Assembly: GCA_023014365.1 (NCBI GenBank)
Contig: JAEBUN010000001.1
Location: forward strand, 2,542,001 to 2,606,000
Reading direction: 5' to 3'
From: Lepiota brunneoincarnata
Taxonomy: Eukaryota > Basidiomycota > Agaricomycetes > Agaricales > Agaricaceae
Length of the DNA: 64,000 nt
Below, piece by piece: positions 31,430 through 47,500 of the stretch. Made by a program: the position numbers and the translations under genes. The notes below the pieces were generated by a model that was not told the DNA's origin, searched no databases, and worked only from the letters and a program-made list of their open reading frames with translations. Position 1 is the first letter of the stretch; each line of letters opens with the position of its first letter.

Positions 31430-34400
31430 AGCCCGGCAGACACACTACTCAATTCCTTTTAAACAAAATCTCAGGTCATTTTTTCCCCGTGGAGTCCCAG
31501 GTACGAAACGATTCTAACATTGGAGTAAAGGAAGCCCGAAGGTTGGCAACGTTGACAGGTTGCAGATATTTCAAACTAATGTGGCATGCCCTGACTTCAC
31601 CATGTGAACTTTGCTCGCGTTCTGCCGTGCAAACCTAGCACTGCAGAGGGATGGGGCGCTCTTAATTGGTATGTAGGAAAGGTTCCTTTTGCCTTGGTAC
31701 CCAAACCGTTACATATGATCGCCGCTGGACATTTGGCACTAAAAGGGCGCGCGAATGAATACGGTTGCGACGATTTGGGACTGTGGCTGCTTGTTATACG
31801 TATTTGTTAATCACAAGCAATAAATATAGGGTGAAACACTATCCAACGACGAGCTGAGAGGGGAATCAATGATACAGATCCATCAAGCGCGAGTATGGTG
31901 TTATGTCAGAGAGCAAGATGAAGTGATAGATTGTAACACGCGGACCCTGTTGATTGTTGAAATTCTGCTTCTCACCATCTCTTTCTTTCACCTGACCTTC
32001 ATTTCAAATTCACCGAGCATAGTGGACACCCACCAGATGTCACAGGGGAAACCCCTAAGTGAGTAGGGAAAATCACCGGCAGTTTGCCTTACCGATCCAA
32101 TAGTGGCAAATATCCCTCCCATATCCAACACGACCAGAACAATGTCTAACCGAATCATGCAGCTATATTATCCGGCTCGGCAGTCGGAACCACCAGAGAG
32201 TGGCCGGGCGTCTCCCAGGAGTTAAACGTGTGAAGACTGAAGAAGGACTCCCCACGAGAACACACCATTTACGTTGAGAACGTCACAGCCCGGATCTTAC
32301 CGGAGGAGGTAGCCATTAAAAAAAAAAGATCTGCCATACTGAACGCAGTGTCGCACGAGAATCTGGCTGGTTGTCAATCAGGTCTCACCATTGTGTTCTG
32401 GCCAGCGTAGGAGGTGCAAGGCCCATCCGCCACTTCATCTCAGCAGTGTACCTTAAGGACAGTAAGAGAACCAGCAAGATGTCGGACGCATGGGAATGTG
32501 ATTTTCAGTTTGAGATGACAATCAAGATGGTGATCGCAGTTTATTAGGAGCTCGGAATGTATGAGAGAACGATGCATGAGGAATTCAGTGATTTCCAGGC
32601 CTGGGTCATATACTTTCGAGCATATCATTGATTTTGGACTTATTAATTTGACTCAGATAGGATACTGGCAGATGAGGCGGTGGATTGACCGCAAAAATGA
32701 GCTGGCTGAATGTTCAATGAAATTACTCGTGGAGAAACTGCAGTCAATGTTTGCACCTAAGATACTGGATAGATGTTTGTCGGGTGCTTTCAGAGACATA
32801 TATCAACAGTCTTGCCATCATAAAATATACCTCTTGCTACATGAGTGTTCCGAAGAACCTCAACGTAGAGTGAATAACTCATGCGTCAGTATATAAAAAA
32901 GCTGTGTCATTTGAGGTCGTTTTAACAAAACGAGCCACCGCACATACCAGCGCCGAGCTTTCAAGCTCTCCCTCTCTCTCTAAGTACGCTGACGACAAAT
33001 AAGCCCCCAGGGAAATCTCAAAGGAGGGTGGGATGGCAGAAGTGCCCAGCCCAGTGGCCAAACTATGGTCGTGTAATCTCAGATAAGATCTACCAGGGTG
33101 GGAAAACCTAGTGATCGGACAATGAGCTGATCAAGGGCGTTTGAATGTTTGAACAATGAGATCATGGTCCCGTGCCGCACCGAAGTCAGGCTCGGAATCA
33201 AAGAGTAAAGCTCTTTTGCCATAACAGTCATAAAATTTGATTGGGCGGGGTCGCGTGCAGTCTGGCAAGCCTCTCACGCGACCCAATCTCAAATATCGTT
33301 ATCGCCGGCCGTATCCACCTATCAGTCAGCGCTCGTTCCAAACCTTGACTTGAAAACTGGAGTACACGTCCGTGGCTTCTTTCATCAGGCCTCCTAAACT
33401 GTTTCATTACGGGGAACACAATGCGTAGGCCCGGTGCTTTTGAAGCTGGTGGTTAATGCCAACAAATATTTATGTGAGAACAGAGGGCTTGACCGCTAGG
33501 GAGAGCCTTATCGGCACCCGTCTCGCTTCAGTAATATTCCAAATGTACCATTTGCGGGTCCCGCGCTCCCCAGAAGAGTGGTTTATTCTCTTGGCCACTT
33601 CATGACTAGTGTCCGCCTTCACCGCACGCTTCTCGACAACCAGGAATCAGCAACATCACTTGCGCAGCATGTCAAGACGTTCACATTGCATTCCCGGCAA
33701 GTTCCCATACATCCATGACACAGAACCGCGATGGCCATGGCGACTCCACTGTCCGTCCAGAAATGCAAGGGGCGAGATCCATCTCTCGCCCCACTCCCAG
33801 CTAGCGGTCGCCCACTTCAGGTAATGAAGAACCTCCAGCTTCTCGATTTGTCGTACTTCTCACAGAGCTCATTCTTGACTTCAATGGTTTCGCGCAAGAA
33901 CCCTGGCCCATGGACGCTCGCACTGGTTACACATGTCGTATCAACGTGGAACAAGAGCATGAGCTCTTGCGCTGCGTTCCATCCTTTCGGACCTGTCGAG
34001 AAAGTCTAGCTGGCGCATAAACCAACGCCAGCAAAATGGAAGCACATGTAAATTCCGTCGTCGCTTCCTCCAGTTCAATGACCATCTAATGGCGCCGAAG
34101 AAATCAGCGTCGCTTCACCGACTCTCTTCAACACTCACCTAGATGTTGAATATTCAATTTTGGAAACGCCTGCTCCAACATGGCGCGCCCCTAGACTGGC
34201 ACCATGACTGCAGGTACTATGTGGACTTCTCCAGCGTCGTTTGGTAACAGTCATCCTTAGATAAGGTGACAAGGTCCACACCTATGCATACTGCTTTTGT
34301 ATAGGACCAATTTGAGATAAGTTGGTCGATAGGTCTAAAGTTAAGCTTTGCCTGTTGCCGTGTTCTCCCTGCCATTGACGCGAAAAGTGCGTGTATCCTT

Positions 34401-34653
34401 GCCATCATTTGTCCTTAGGCTTGTGTTGGGGGGGCTCCGACCATTTGATCCCACGCACATAAGCTTCGTCCTTTGTATTTAGTGGACCTGTAGTACCCAC
34501 CAGCCGCTGCCTCCCTCAGTACTTTGGGTTCAGCAGTCTTTCATCATAAATCCCAGAGTGATCCGCTTCTCGTAGCACAACATACTGCATAAGACGATGA
34601 AACTTCGGGTCCCCCAACCCAGATTCAAGTGCATCGAATGCTCAGCAGCTTTG

Positions 34654-34813
34654 TGTAAAGATATGAAACGTATATATTCAGCCTCGGCGCGAGAGCTGAG
34701 AGCTCGATGAAGTACCTGTAAAGATATGAAACGTATATACTACGTAGCGTGATTAGTACAGTAATTAAGAGAGCATATAAGGAGACTTACTTCAGCCTCG
34801 GCGCGAGAGCTGA
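34654..34813 (+). repeat. Duplicated A-B sequence pair (2 x 23 bp each)
   Basis: Element A, 23 bp beginning TGTAAAGATATGAAACG, occurs at 34654-34676 and 34717-34739. Element B, 23 bp beginning TTCAGCCTCGGCGCGAG, occurs at 34677-34699 and 34791-34813. In the first copy A and B abut; in the second they are separated by 51 bp. Each pair is identical. Confidence 0.9.
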
Positions 34814-35105
34814 AGTATAACTACACGAATAAGACAGTATTTATATCTACACTGGTCTACAGGTGATTGTCCGAAGGACAATAAACACAATAACATGATA
34901 GAACAATAACGGCGGCAGGAACATGTGAGGTACAAAAGAACCAAGACGGCAGTAAACATACAAGTAAGATGTACAGCGGGACTCGGGACGCGTTTGCGAA
35001 CGCCGACACTTTGACCGGGCGTACCAGGCAGTGCAGTACGGTAGCTCCACTCTTCTGATGGGTTAAAGCAGTGATTAGATATTTCTTCGCACATATTCCA
35101 CGCAG

Positions 35106-35297
35106 CTATATATAAACTATTCTGACAAGGAGTGCGAGCAGTGCACCAAGAAGAGCGGCGATCTGCCAACTAACGGCGTTCCTCACAGAGACGTTGTTCG
35201 GTGACGACGAAGCGCTCACGGGACACCTACTCACCTTCAAATGCCTCCCGGTAAAAAAATGTGCCGTGACAATTTCAAAGGTAACATGGCGGCATTC
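35106..35297 (-). CDS. Possible last exon of a GPI-anchored secreted protein
   Basis: On the minus strand an open frame runs from just after TGA-TAA stops (35298-35303) to TAG at 35106-35108. It reads VTFEIVTAHFFTGRHLK, then SASSSPNNVSVRNAVSW and a hydrophobic end QIAALLGALLALLVRIVYI. A Ser-rich stretch with small residues followed by a hydrophobic C-terminus is what a GPI-attachment signal looks like. No upstream exon could be recognised, so this may be a remnant or chance. Confidence 0.3.
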   Translation of the reverse strand, partial: ECRHVTFEIVTAHFFTGRHLKVSRCPVSASSSPNNVSVRNAVSWQIAALLGALLALLVRIVYI

Positions 35298-36099
35298 TTA
35301 TCAACTTCAAGTTCAATGATGACACCGGTGACGCAAGGGGGCCGCGATGCGATCGCTCTTGGTGCTGTTGCGAACGATGTATATTGTCTACTCTCGATGG
35401 CCGAACTCCTCCTGTCGATACTCGCCCGCTCTAGACTGCCCGTTCTATGAAAATTCTCATCCAGAAATACATCGGACCTGATAGGAGACGTTTAGGATCG
35501 CCCATCTCAACGTCTTCGATCAAGGATCTAACTGAATCTAGCCTGCCAGACCCGGGTAATCGTTAGGACACAAGCTAGTGGAATGATTGGGGGCGGGGGA
35601 AAACCCTCGCTTGGCAGCCCCAGGTCTGCTTAAATGACTTTCTGCTCGGTAGACTTTGAGCTTCAAGGTGGCATACGACTCGCCTCGCTATCGATCCGGG
35701 GGAATTTGATTACGATTTAACCTTCTCCGCCGATGACCAGAAATCGTAATGTAGTGACAGCGAGCTACTTCTGGTATAAAATAAAATAATCTGAAACCAA
35801 TTCGAACAATACCTTATCAGGGAAGATGGAAGACTTGGAGCTGTGTGCTCTTGATCTTATCCTTAAGCAGACAACCTCGTCCTTCCTCCGTCTTCCGCAC
35901 ATGGGAGTACTTGATCTATCATATATCTGCCACTCGTTCGGCGCGTTCAATCATCTGGTTTTCCCAGCGCTGAATACCAATATGGTGGGCACTCGTTCAC
36001 GATGTCTACAATTACCATCACCACCCTATCAAAGATTCAGGGCCACTATAAAGAATACGGTACTTTCGCACTGGAATAGCTCACGCCCTGTCGATAGCC

Positions 36100-37404
36100 A
36101 TGTCTGACTGGTCTACTCCCAACCCGGATGTTTACCTCAACCATCTCCCGCCTGCGATGGCCCACCAGTTCGAGGTGGCCAGGAACCTTTATCTTGCCGT
36201 TCTTGGTGTAAGTCACCAACAGTTTGTATGGGTTCATGATTGATGCTGACGACTTGCACTCTAGGCCGCTATATGGGATATCCTAGTCTACATTCCTGAT
36301 GACATCAAAATCTTGCGTCAAGGTATCAGCTCGGTAACTTTATCCTTCGTCTTTGCAAGGTTAGCCCGTGAATCACACTTGGAGGGTAATAATATTCTGA
36401 AATACTTGCAGGGTATTGGCTGTGGTATATGTTCTCATCACGGTCATCGTGCAAAGTGCGTAGGCTGAATGCTGGTTGTATGCGGAACCTCAAATAATAT
36501 ATTTCACATAACCCTAGCTCACCCGGTCGCACACTGCAAAGCCACGGAATTAGCCCTCGGCATTCTTTGCCTCCTCGCCATGTCGTGCACTTCGTATTTA
36601 TTCCTCCGACGAGTCCAAGCTATCTACCACGACAATCGTGTGGTCTACTGGACCTTCTTCTTCTTTTGGTTCGGCATGAGCGTCGTTCTGGTCACGGTAC
36701 CCATTGGAACGTTTGCAACTCACATCGAAGGGACCGGATACTGTATCATCTACAGGGTTGAAAGCTATGTGTCGGTTAGCGCCTTCCTACCCGCAATATT
36801 CGACACTTGCGTTTTCTTCGCCATCTCCTACAAGATCGCATCCACCCATAGCACTATGGACACTGGAATTACCTGGGATACACTTGTCTCTGGAAGAGCG
36901 CTTCCTCGTCTGTCGCGCGCGGTCTTACAAGGCGGTCAACAATACTATTTGTCAGTATCCCGTCATTTGATGACTTGATTACAGTTAGTAAACCAGCATA
37001 CAGGATTGTCTTTGGATTCAACATCCTCGACTGGTATTTTCCTTTACACCCCTTCCATTCCCCCGATCTATCGCTTCATGATCGCGTATCCAACCATCGC
37101 ATTGGCCGCTTCCATGGCATCTCGGGTGTTCAGAAATATCAAGAAATTCGACGAAGCTAATCAGAGCGTGGGGCTCCCAGTCTCCACGGATCTCAATTTT
37201 GCTAGGAACGCCATCTCTGAAAAATCCTCACACGTTGCGACTAGGGATCCCAATGTTCAGATCTACTCGTCCGCGATTATTTCACGAGGTCCTGGCCGAG
37301 CCAGTGCTGATAGAACTGCAGCATCGGATCCTCTGGATCTCAAGCCACAGTCTGAACGTTCGGCAGAGACTGATAGCACGAAGAATGGGCCACCAAGTTT
37401 TTAG
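36100..37404 (+). CDS. Seven-transmembrane protein of an agaricomycete-expanded family
   Basis: Integral membrane protein; function unknown. Start MSDWSTPNPDVYLNHLPPAM. Exons with membrane segments: NLYLAVLGAAIWDILVYIPD, VTLSFVFARVLAVVYVLITV, HCKATELALGILCLLAMSCT followed by SYLFLRRVQAIYHDN, VVYWTFFFFWFGMSVVLVTV, SYVSVSAFLPAIFDTCVFFA, then LSRAVLQGGQQYYL, FGFNILTGIFLYTPSIPPIY, and AYPTIALAASMASRVFRNIK. The tail is hydrophilic, Ser-rich. This arrangement matches a large mushroom family near the DUF6533-type proteins. One extra G at 37029 breaks the frame between FGFNIL and GIFLYTPS. Not a STE3 pheromone receptor: no matching motifs. Stop 37402-37404. Confidence 0.72.
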
Positions 37405-40422
<3,018 letters not shown>

Positions 40423-41541
40423 GATCTTGGGTACGCCATCCCTTTTAAGCTGAAGCTTGTGGCAAAAGATTCCCTACGGTGTTATATGCACGAGGAGTTT
40501 GAGAGGTTCAAAGTTCTAAAATCGGACTTCAGAAATGTATTCCTATAAGCCCGCTTCTCAGGGAGTGATTGCCTGATGGATCGCAAGCCGAGTGATTCTA
40601 CCATGTGAGGTGGTCATGCTCTAGGGTCTGTGGGCAGCAGTCAACATAATGTTGGAAGAAGCAAGGTGAATCGGTCAGGGTATGACGTTAATCCAGCCGA
40701 CACGAGTGAGGGGCTTTGCCTCTGGGGGGCGCTGATCTATCTTGTCGGTCATTTGTACCTGCGCCATGCTTTTGCTGGTCGAAAGGCAGGGTAAATGGGA
40801 TGCGGTTTAGTTGTATGCATTAAAGTCGTCGAGATGGGTGGAAGAATCTAGTCATGTCGTCGAGATAAGATAATAGTCGGTAGCCGTCCCCTGTCATACA
40901 GCCAAAAAACTGGGACAACGGTTAGCGACTTGAGTCGCACACACCCATGGAAGGAACGCATAAAACATTTCCCCGGCGGTAGCGCATCGCTGCACCTAGC
41001 AATGGACGAGAGAGCAGCTGACAGGGGAGACTGGCCAGGAACTCGACAGCCGTCCCCCTGTCTTGTAGCTCTGCCAGAAAATGGGATAAAATGACGTGAA
41101 ATCAATCAAGTCCCTCCCGCGGAGGTTAATGATAAGATAATACAGAATGCGTGACATGCGTTACAGTGTCACGAAAGATATTTTGCAGAAACTTTTTTTT
41201 ATTACCTCTGCTCTCCTGAGGCGTTCTTAGATCTTTCGGCGCTCTGTACGCTTTACTCTGCGTGCATCACATTGAAGTGTCCCGTTGCATTCAAAAGTAC
41301 CTCTCTGTGTGTTTGCACGGAAATCAGCCGGTAAAAATAGAGGTGAGCGGTTTTTTGCTTCCAAGACTTTGGCCGGGTTAATTGGATTGATGGATCTTGT
41401 CTGGGATTGTAGCTCTGCCAGACGTATAATCAAGTCTCGTAGCTTTACTAGTCTCTGCTGTGGTCGCGAGTCTATTCTCTGCTTGCTCCTTCTCTAATAC
41501 TGTCCCAAAAAGCAAACCTGTCTGGCTCTACCGAAGATAAA
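40423..41541. other. Intergenic region with short dispersed repeats
   Basis: 1.1 kb between two divergent genes (GMC copy 2 and MDN1). Short sequences recur: GATAAGATAATA at 40864-40875 and 41131-41142; AGCCGTCCCCTGTC at 40882-40895 with a one-base-longer copy at 41048-41062; TTGTAGCTCTGCCAGA at 41063-41078 and 41407-41422. No ORF of note. Confidence 0.55.
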
Positions 41542-44500
41542 ATGCAACCCTTTACGGCCACAGATGCTGTTATCGCTACCACCTCCATCACACCTTCGTT
41601 GCCTCCATCTGCTTCCACTGCCATGGCAGCTACGGCCTCCCTTTTTACCTCCCAAAACACGTCGGCCCTATTCGACACAAGTAACCTCTACGATCCATTA
41701 AAAATTAATCTCAGAAAACAAGTCCGCTTGTTACTTGGAATCATCTCTACTGCACGTCATCATGAGGAATTGGAAGTGTGGTGTCCTCATGCATGTGCGC
41801 GTTTTAAAACTGTTCGTGGAACCTCGTGAAGTGGATAAGGGGCAGGGTTTTGAATGCAGTGTCGAGGTTGTTGAGTGTGCGGACGTTGGTTTGGGATATT
41901 ATAAGGCTTTTTAGGCCACTGTTAATCGATCTGTTTGCGAGGTGGTTGTTACAGGATGAGGATTGCGGGTGGGGATGAGAGGGGTGAGGAGGTGAAGGGA
42001 AGAAAGGTTGGAGGCATTTGCGAGTGTTGTAGAGGTTTATGAGGAAGTGTTTCCGTGAGTTCTTTCTCCATTCCTTTCCCCCCATAAAAATAAGGAAGGA
42101 AGTCTGATTGCTCGGTCGGGCGTGTAGAATATTTCACGAGTTCTTGGTCAAGTTCTTCCCTCAGGGCCCTCTTCATTTCGTCGACGAACAAACTCATCCG
42201 GCGAACGTCGATATTAAACGTCTTCATCGACTTCTCTTGGCATATTTTCGCATTCAACAAGCGAACCGCGAAGCTCCCGCTTCAGCTAACTTGGTCACTT
42301 TCACCGTTGAGTAAGCTCATTTGGTCCACAGAGCACAACCACGGCGACACAGGTGTCAAATTGTTTGCGGTTAGGTGTTATGCGTATCAGAGCGGTATGG
42401 GTGAGGCGGAGAGAGAGAAGGTGGAGAGGAAGGTGTTAGGAATGGTGGAGGGTGAGATGTGTAGAGTTGATTGCTGGGTTTATGATGGTGGCAAAGATCT
42501 GGAGGGAAAGGAGAACACGTTGGATGGGTGGGTTGTACCGGTGCTGGAAGCTCAAAGGGTTAAAGAGATTAGAGAGAGGTTGCTTGAAGTGGAGCTGGAG
42601 GAGTATTATGGATTCGAGGAAGGTGAAGAAAGGGTCTATGTCAATCAGAATGATTTATGGTATGAAGTTTACTTCTTCCTCGGTTTTAATGGTGCTTATC
42701 ACATTTGTAGCTCTCGTGTAGCTAACGTCTATGGTGTATTGCTCCTAAGGCAATCTGTGATCCAGGAACGCCCGTCGGTATTGGTCCCTACGCCTACATC
42801 TACCGCAGCTCTCAGGGCTCTCGCGCTTCATATTTCCATGCGCGTGCCCACGCTCATCACATCCTCCCCATCAGCTGGGAAGTCACTGTTATTGAATCAC
42901 CTTGCGGGCGTTCTTCATTCTCAGACAAAAAACCAGATCATTACTATTAACCTAGCTGATACCTCCCTTGATCCACGATCCCTTCTCGGCTCCTACATCT
43001 CTTCGCCCACTCATCCCGGAAGCTTTGAATGGAAAGAAGGTGTACTGGTACGTGCGATGCGAGAGGGCCGTTGGGTCGCATTCGAGGATATCGACCGAGG
43101 GAGTAGTGAAGTTCTTGGAGTGATCAAGCCACTCGTCGAGTCAATGCGGCTAGGAAACTGGATTGGTGCACGAGCGAAATTGGACGTGCCCTCTCGCGGG
43201 CGCGTCCTTGCGCATCACAATTTTTTGGTGTTCGCTATGCGCTCCGTGCACCCTTCGGGGAACCACATGTTCGCCGCACCGATATTCTTTGGTGCACACA
43301 AGTTTTGTGAGGTGGTTGTGAGGGCACCCGAGAAAGGGGAATTGAAAGTAATTGTCGAGAGGAGGTTTGTACGATTGCAGGGAGGGGCTGCGGAGAGTTT
43401 GATTGATCTTTGGGAGGGTGTGAAGGGGTTGGGCGTGGTGGCAGGGTGTGAGAGATGTTGGGTTGAGGGAGTTGGAGAAGCTTTGCGCGAGAGTGGACAA
43501 GTTGCTGCCGAGTTCATATCAGTCGGATATTCAGGTTCCCGAAGGGGCGGTCTTGCCGCTTTGGAATGTGTTCACAAACCCGAGTCTCAGAGAGGAAATT
43601 TACTTGGAGGCGAGGGATGTCTTTTTTGGTTGGGGGGCTACCACAGCTTCAGCGAAAAGTCATTTAGATGCGGTTGCGACTCTTGTTGGGGAGAGGCTTG
43701 GATTGGACGAGGAGAGGAGGGAGTGGTTGTTGAAAGGCCGGGTGCCCGAGTTTGATGTTGAGAAAGATGTTAATGGGAGGGTTGTTGGTGTGCATGTTGG
43801 GAGGACCAGGTTGGGTGCGAAGCGGAGGGAGATCCTTGGTGAGGACTTGCCCCCCCGGAGACCATTTGCGATGCACCGGTCTGCCATCTGCTTACTCTCG
43901 CGCATCATGACCAGCATCTCCCTTTCTGAGCCTGTCCTCCTGACAGGTGAAACGGGCACAGGAAAGACGAGCGTAATAACACACTTGGCATCTTTGCTTG
44001 GTCGGTCGCTCATCTCGCTTAACTTGTCTCATCAGACCGAGTCTTCGGATTTGATTGGTGGGTTGAAGCCGGTTGATACAAGGGTGCCTGCATCAATATT
44101 GCAAGAGAGATTTTTGGGGCTTTTTGGTGCAACTTTCAGCAGGAGGAAGAATGAGAAGTTTGAGACGGAGGTGAGGAAGGCTATGAATGAGAGGGAGGTG
44201 GAGGAGGGTTGTGGGAATGTGGAGAGAGAGTGGAAGGCTCGCTCAGGAGCGTCTGGGGGTGAAACAGGCCGCAGAGGCGAGGTATGTCTTCGTTTTTTTT
44301 TTTTTTTTGATTTCTCTGTTTATCGAGCTTATGGTTTATTGGGATACAGTGAAAGCCATGATCGCGATGGGCCTAGAACGCCACACAAGAGGAGGAAGGT
44401 TAACCCTGTCGGATCGTTTATGGCATGGGCTACTTTTTTGAAGGATGTTGACGATTTTGAGGTGCTGCATGTGCAAGGGAAAGGCAAGTTTGCCTTTGGG

Positions 44501-47500
44501 TTTGTGGAAGGTCCGCTGGTGAAGGCATTGCGTTCGGGCGACTGGTGAGTCGCCCCTACTTATGGGTTTACACGCAGACTGATCCTCGTCTCAAGGATTC
44601 TACTGGATGAGATTAATCTTGCGAGTCCTGAAACGCTCGAGTGTGTCTCTGGATTGCTTCATGGCCCGATTGCATCGATCACTCTTACCGAACAAGGTTC
44701 CCTTGAACCGGTGCCTCGTCATTCCGACTTCCGACTTTTTGCCTGCATGAACCCGGCGACGGATGTAGGGAAAAAGGATCTCCCACCCAATATCCGCTCA
44801 CGGTTCACCGAAATCAATGTCCCCCCACCCGACGCTGATAAAGATACGCTTCTGAGCATAATCAACAAGTACATCGGAGCGTGTGCAGCAGGGCGACAAG
44901 GGCGTTGTCATGAACATCGCAGAGTTCTATATCGCAGTCAAGGATTTGGCCGAGAAGCGACAGCTAGCAGACTGTGCCAATCACCGACCTCATTTCAGCA
45001 TGCGTACGCTAGCACGTACGCTGACATTTGCTGCTGAAATGGCGAGCATGTACAGCTTGCGTCCGCTCTGTTTGGGAGGGTTGTCTGATGGCTTTTACGA
45101 TGGTATTGGACCCACCAAGTGCGGAGATTGTGACAGGATTGATGCATAAGCATTTGCTGGCGGGAGTACGCAATCCAGGGATCGATGCTTGCATAGAGAG
45201 CCGCCCGTGCCTCACGGGCGATCGCCAGATGAGTTTATCAGGTTCGGACCGTTTTATCTGGAAAGGGGCCAACACCCTGAGGACCCTATGGAGGAGTATA
45301 TCATGACGCCTTCGGTGGAAACTAAGCTTGTGGATTTGGCCCGTATCGTCACCACACGAAAGTTTCCTGTGCTCATCGAGGGTCCGACATCCAGCGGAAA
45401 AACAAGCTCCGTAGAGTACTTAGGCAAGGCGGACTGGGCATCGATTCGTGCGTATCAACAACCACGAGCATACGGATATCCAGGAGTACTTAGGGTCGTA
45501 CGTGTCGGACTCATTGACGGGCAAGCTGGTCTTCAAAGATGGCCTTTTGGTGCATGCCCTGAGGAATGGAGACTGGATAGTGCTGGATGAGTTGAATCTA
45601 GCTCCGACGGATGTCCTCGAGGCCCTCAATCGGCTTCTTGATGATAATCGCGAACTCGTAATTCCAGAGACACAAGAGGTTATCCGACCACATCCACACT
45701 TCATGTTATTTGCGACCCAGAACCCTCCCGGGTTGTATGCTGGGCGTAAAGTTCTCTCGCGTGCGTTCCGCAATCGGTTCCTCGAGGTCCATTTCCGAAG
45801 ATGTTCCTCAAGCCGAGCTAGAGTCCATCTTGTGCCAACGGTGTAAGATTGCTCCTTCTTACGGCGCGCGCATCGTCACCTGTCTTCCGTGAGTTGCAGA
45901 AGCGCAGACAAGCTGGTCGTGTTTTTGAGAGTAAACATGGCTTTGCCACACTACGAGATCTATTTCGTTGGGGGAATAGAGACGCAGTTGGATACCAGGA
46001 ATTAGCTGACAACGGGTACATGCTGTTGGCCGAGCGCGCGCGTCGGGAGGACGACAAGGCCGTGGTAAAGGAGGTGATCCAGTCCGTCATGAGGGTGCAG
46101 ATTAACGAGGATATTCTCTATAATTTGCATCGGCCTGGCGTGAATTTGGCTGCCTTTCTAGGTACACCCCTGCCATTGCCATCGAACATCATCTGGACTA
46201 AAGCTATGCAACGACTTTATATCTTGGTTTGCCGTGCCCTCAAGTTCAATGAGCCGGTGTTACTAGTGGGCGAGACAGGTGCCGGGAAGACTTCCGTCTG
46301 CCAAGTCTTTGCAGGACGCTAGTGGACAACAGTTGCGCGGCCTCAACTGCCATCAAAACACAGAAACGGCAGACATCATTGGAGCTTTGCGCCCCGTGCG
46401 GAAATAGGGCTGCCCTTGAAGCCTGAAGTATTCCAGGAAGTCCTATCTACTTTGGTGCCCGTCGGGATGCAACCTGCTAGTGTCTCCTTCGATGACCTGG
46501 CCGACGCCTTGAACAAAGCTCTCAAGTTAGCTTCGACCACCGAAGATCGCACGCGCTTAACCAATGCCTACAGCCACTTGTTAAAGCTTCAGTCCATTTT
46601 CGACTGGCAAGACGGTCCCCTTATTGAGGCCATGCGAAACGGCGACGTCTTCCTTCTGGATGAAATCTCTTTGGCAGATGACTCAGTCCTCGAGCGTCTC
46701 AATAGCGTTCTCGAACCTGGACGTACGATCGTGCTCGCCGAAAAGGGGGGAAGCGACTTTGTTCATCCCACCGTCAAAGCTACCGATGCTTTCAAGCTGA
46801 TAGCAACAATGAACCCAGGGGGCGACTATGGAAAGAAGGAGCTGTCCCCTGCACTGCGAAATCGATTCACAGAGATTTGGGTCCCCCGTGTGGATGACCG
46901 CGCCGATCTGGAGCTGATAGTTGATAATTTGTGGAGACACGCCGAATTAAGGGCATATACTCAGAAGGTGCTCGATTTTACCGAGTGGTTGTCTGCCCGA
47001 ATCGGTGACAAGTCCATCACAAGCTTGCGCGATATTATAGTGGGTTCACCTCTGCCTTGGTATACCTAAGCAGATGACTCAGATGCTTTGGAACAGGCAT
47101 GGGTGATGTTTTCCAACGCTGCATACCATCCTCATTCACATACTATGCCAACTGCGGGGCTATTCGTAAGTCTACTTGTATTAGGCGAGATCTCGACTTA
47201 CTGTCTGTCCAGCATCATGCGGCTCAGATGACATATCTTGATGGACTTAGCTCCCTCCCCCAGCTTTCCACGTATTCACGCGACGCTCTCTCTCGTCTCA
47301 AGGACGAAGCCATGACAAAGCTTCATGAACTGGCCCCTTTGACCGATGAATCTAAATCCAATTCTCAAGGTCCTGTCTATGATCCTATTTTTAACATTCA
47401 GCTTGGTTCTTTTGCAATTAAGAAAGGTCAGCGGGAACCCCTGCACTATCACTTCAACCTCACTGCCCCCTACATCTCGAAATAATGCCATGCGCATCTT

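Larger units (their letters stand above)
31430..36099. other. Gene-poor 4.7-kb gap
   Basis: No convincing complete gene. Short frames only, e.g. 111 codons from 32561 (plus) with no recognisable motif. It contains a duplicated pair of 23-bp sequences at 34654-34813 and a possible 3' end of a GPI-anchored protein gene at 35106-35297 (both listed). The upstream part must hold the promoter of GMC copy 1. Confidence 0.45.

Noticed and set aside
32561..32896. 111-codon plus-strand frame in the gene-poor gap
   Set aside because: No recognisable motif, no promoter or splice pattern, and composition like the surrounding non-coding DNA.
36100..37404. STE3-type mating pheromone receptor
   Set aside because: Seven hydrophobic segments are present, but the sequence (AAIWDILVYIPDD, SMASRVFRNIK) belongs to another mushroom 7TM family and no pheromone precursor genes lie nearby.
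43150..43517. Minus-strand frames of 100-116 codons inside MDN1
   Set aside because: Shadows of the conserved plus-strand coding sequence; no motif or start context.
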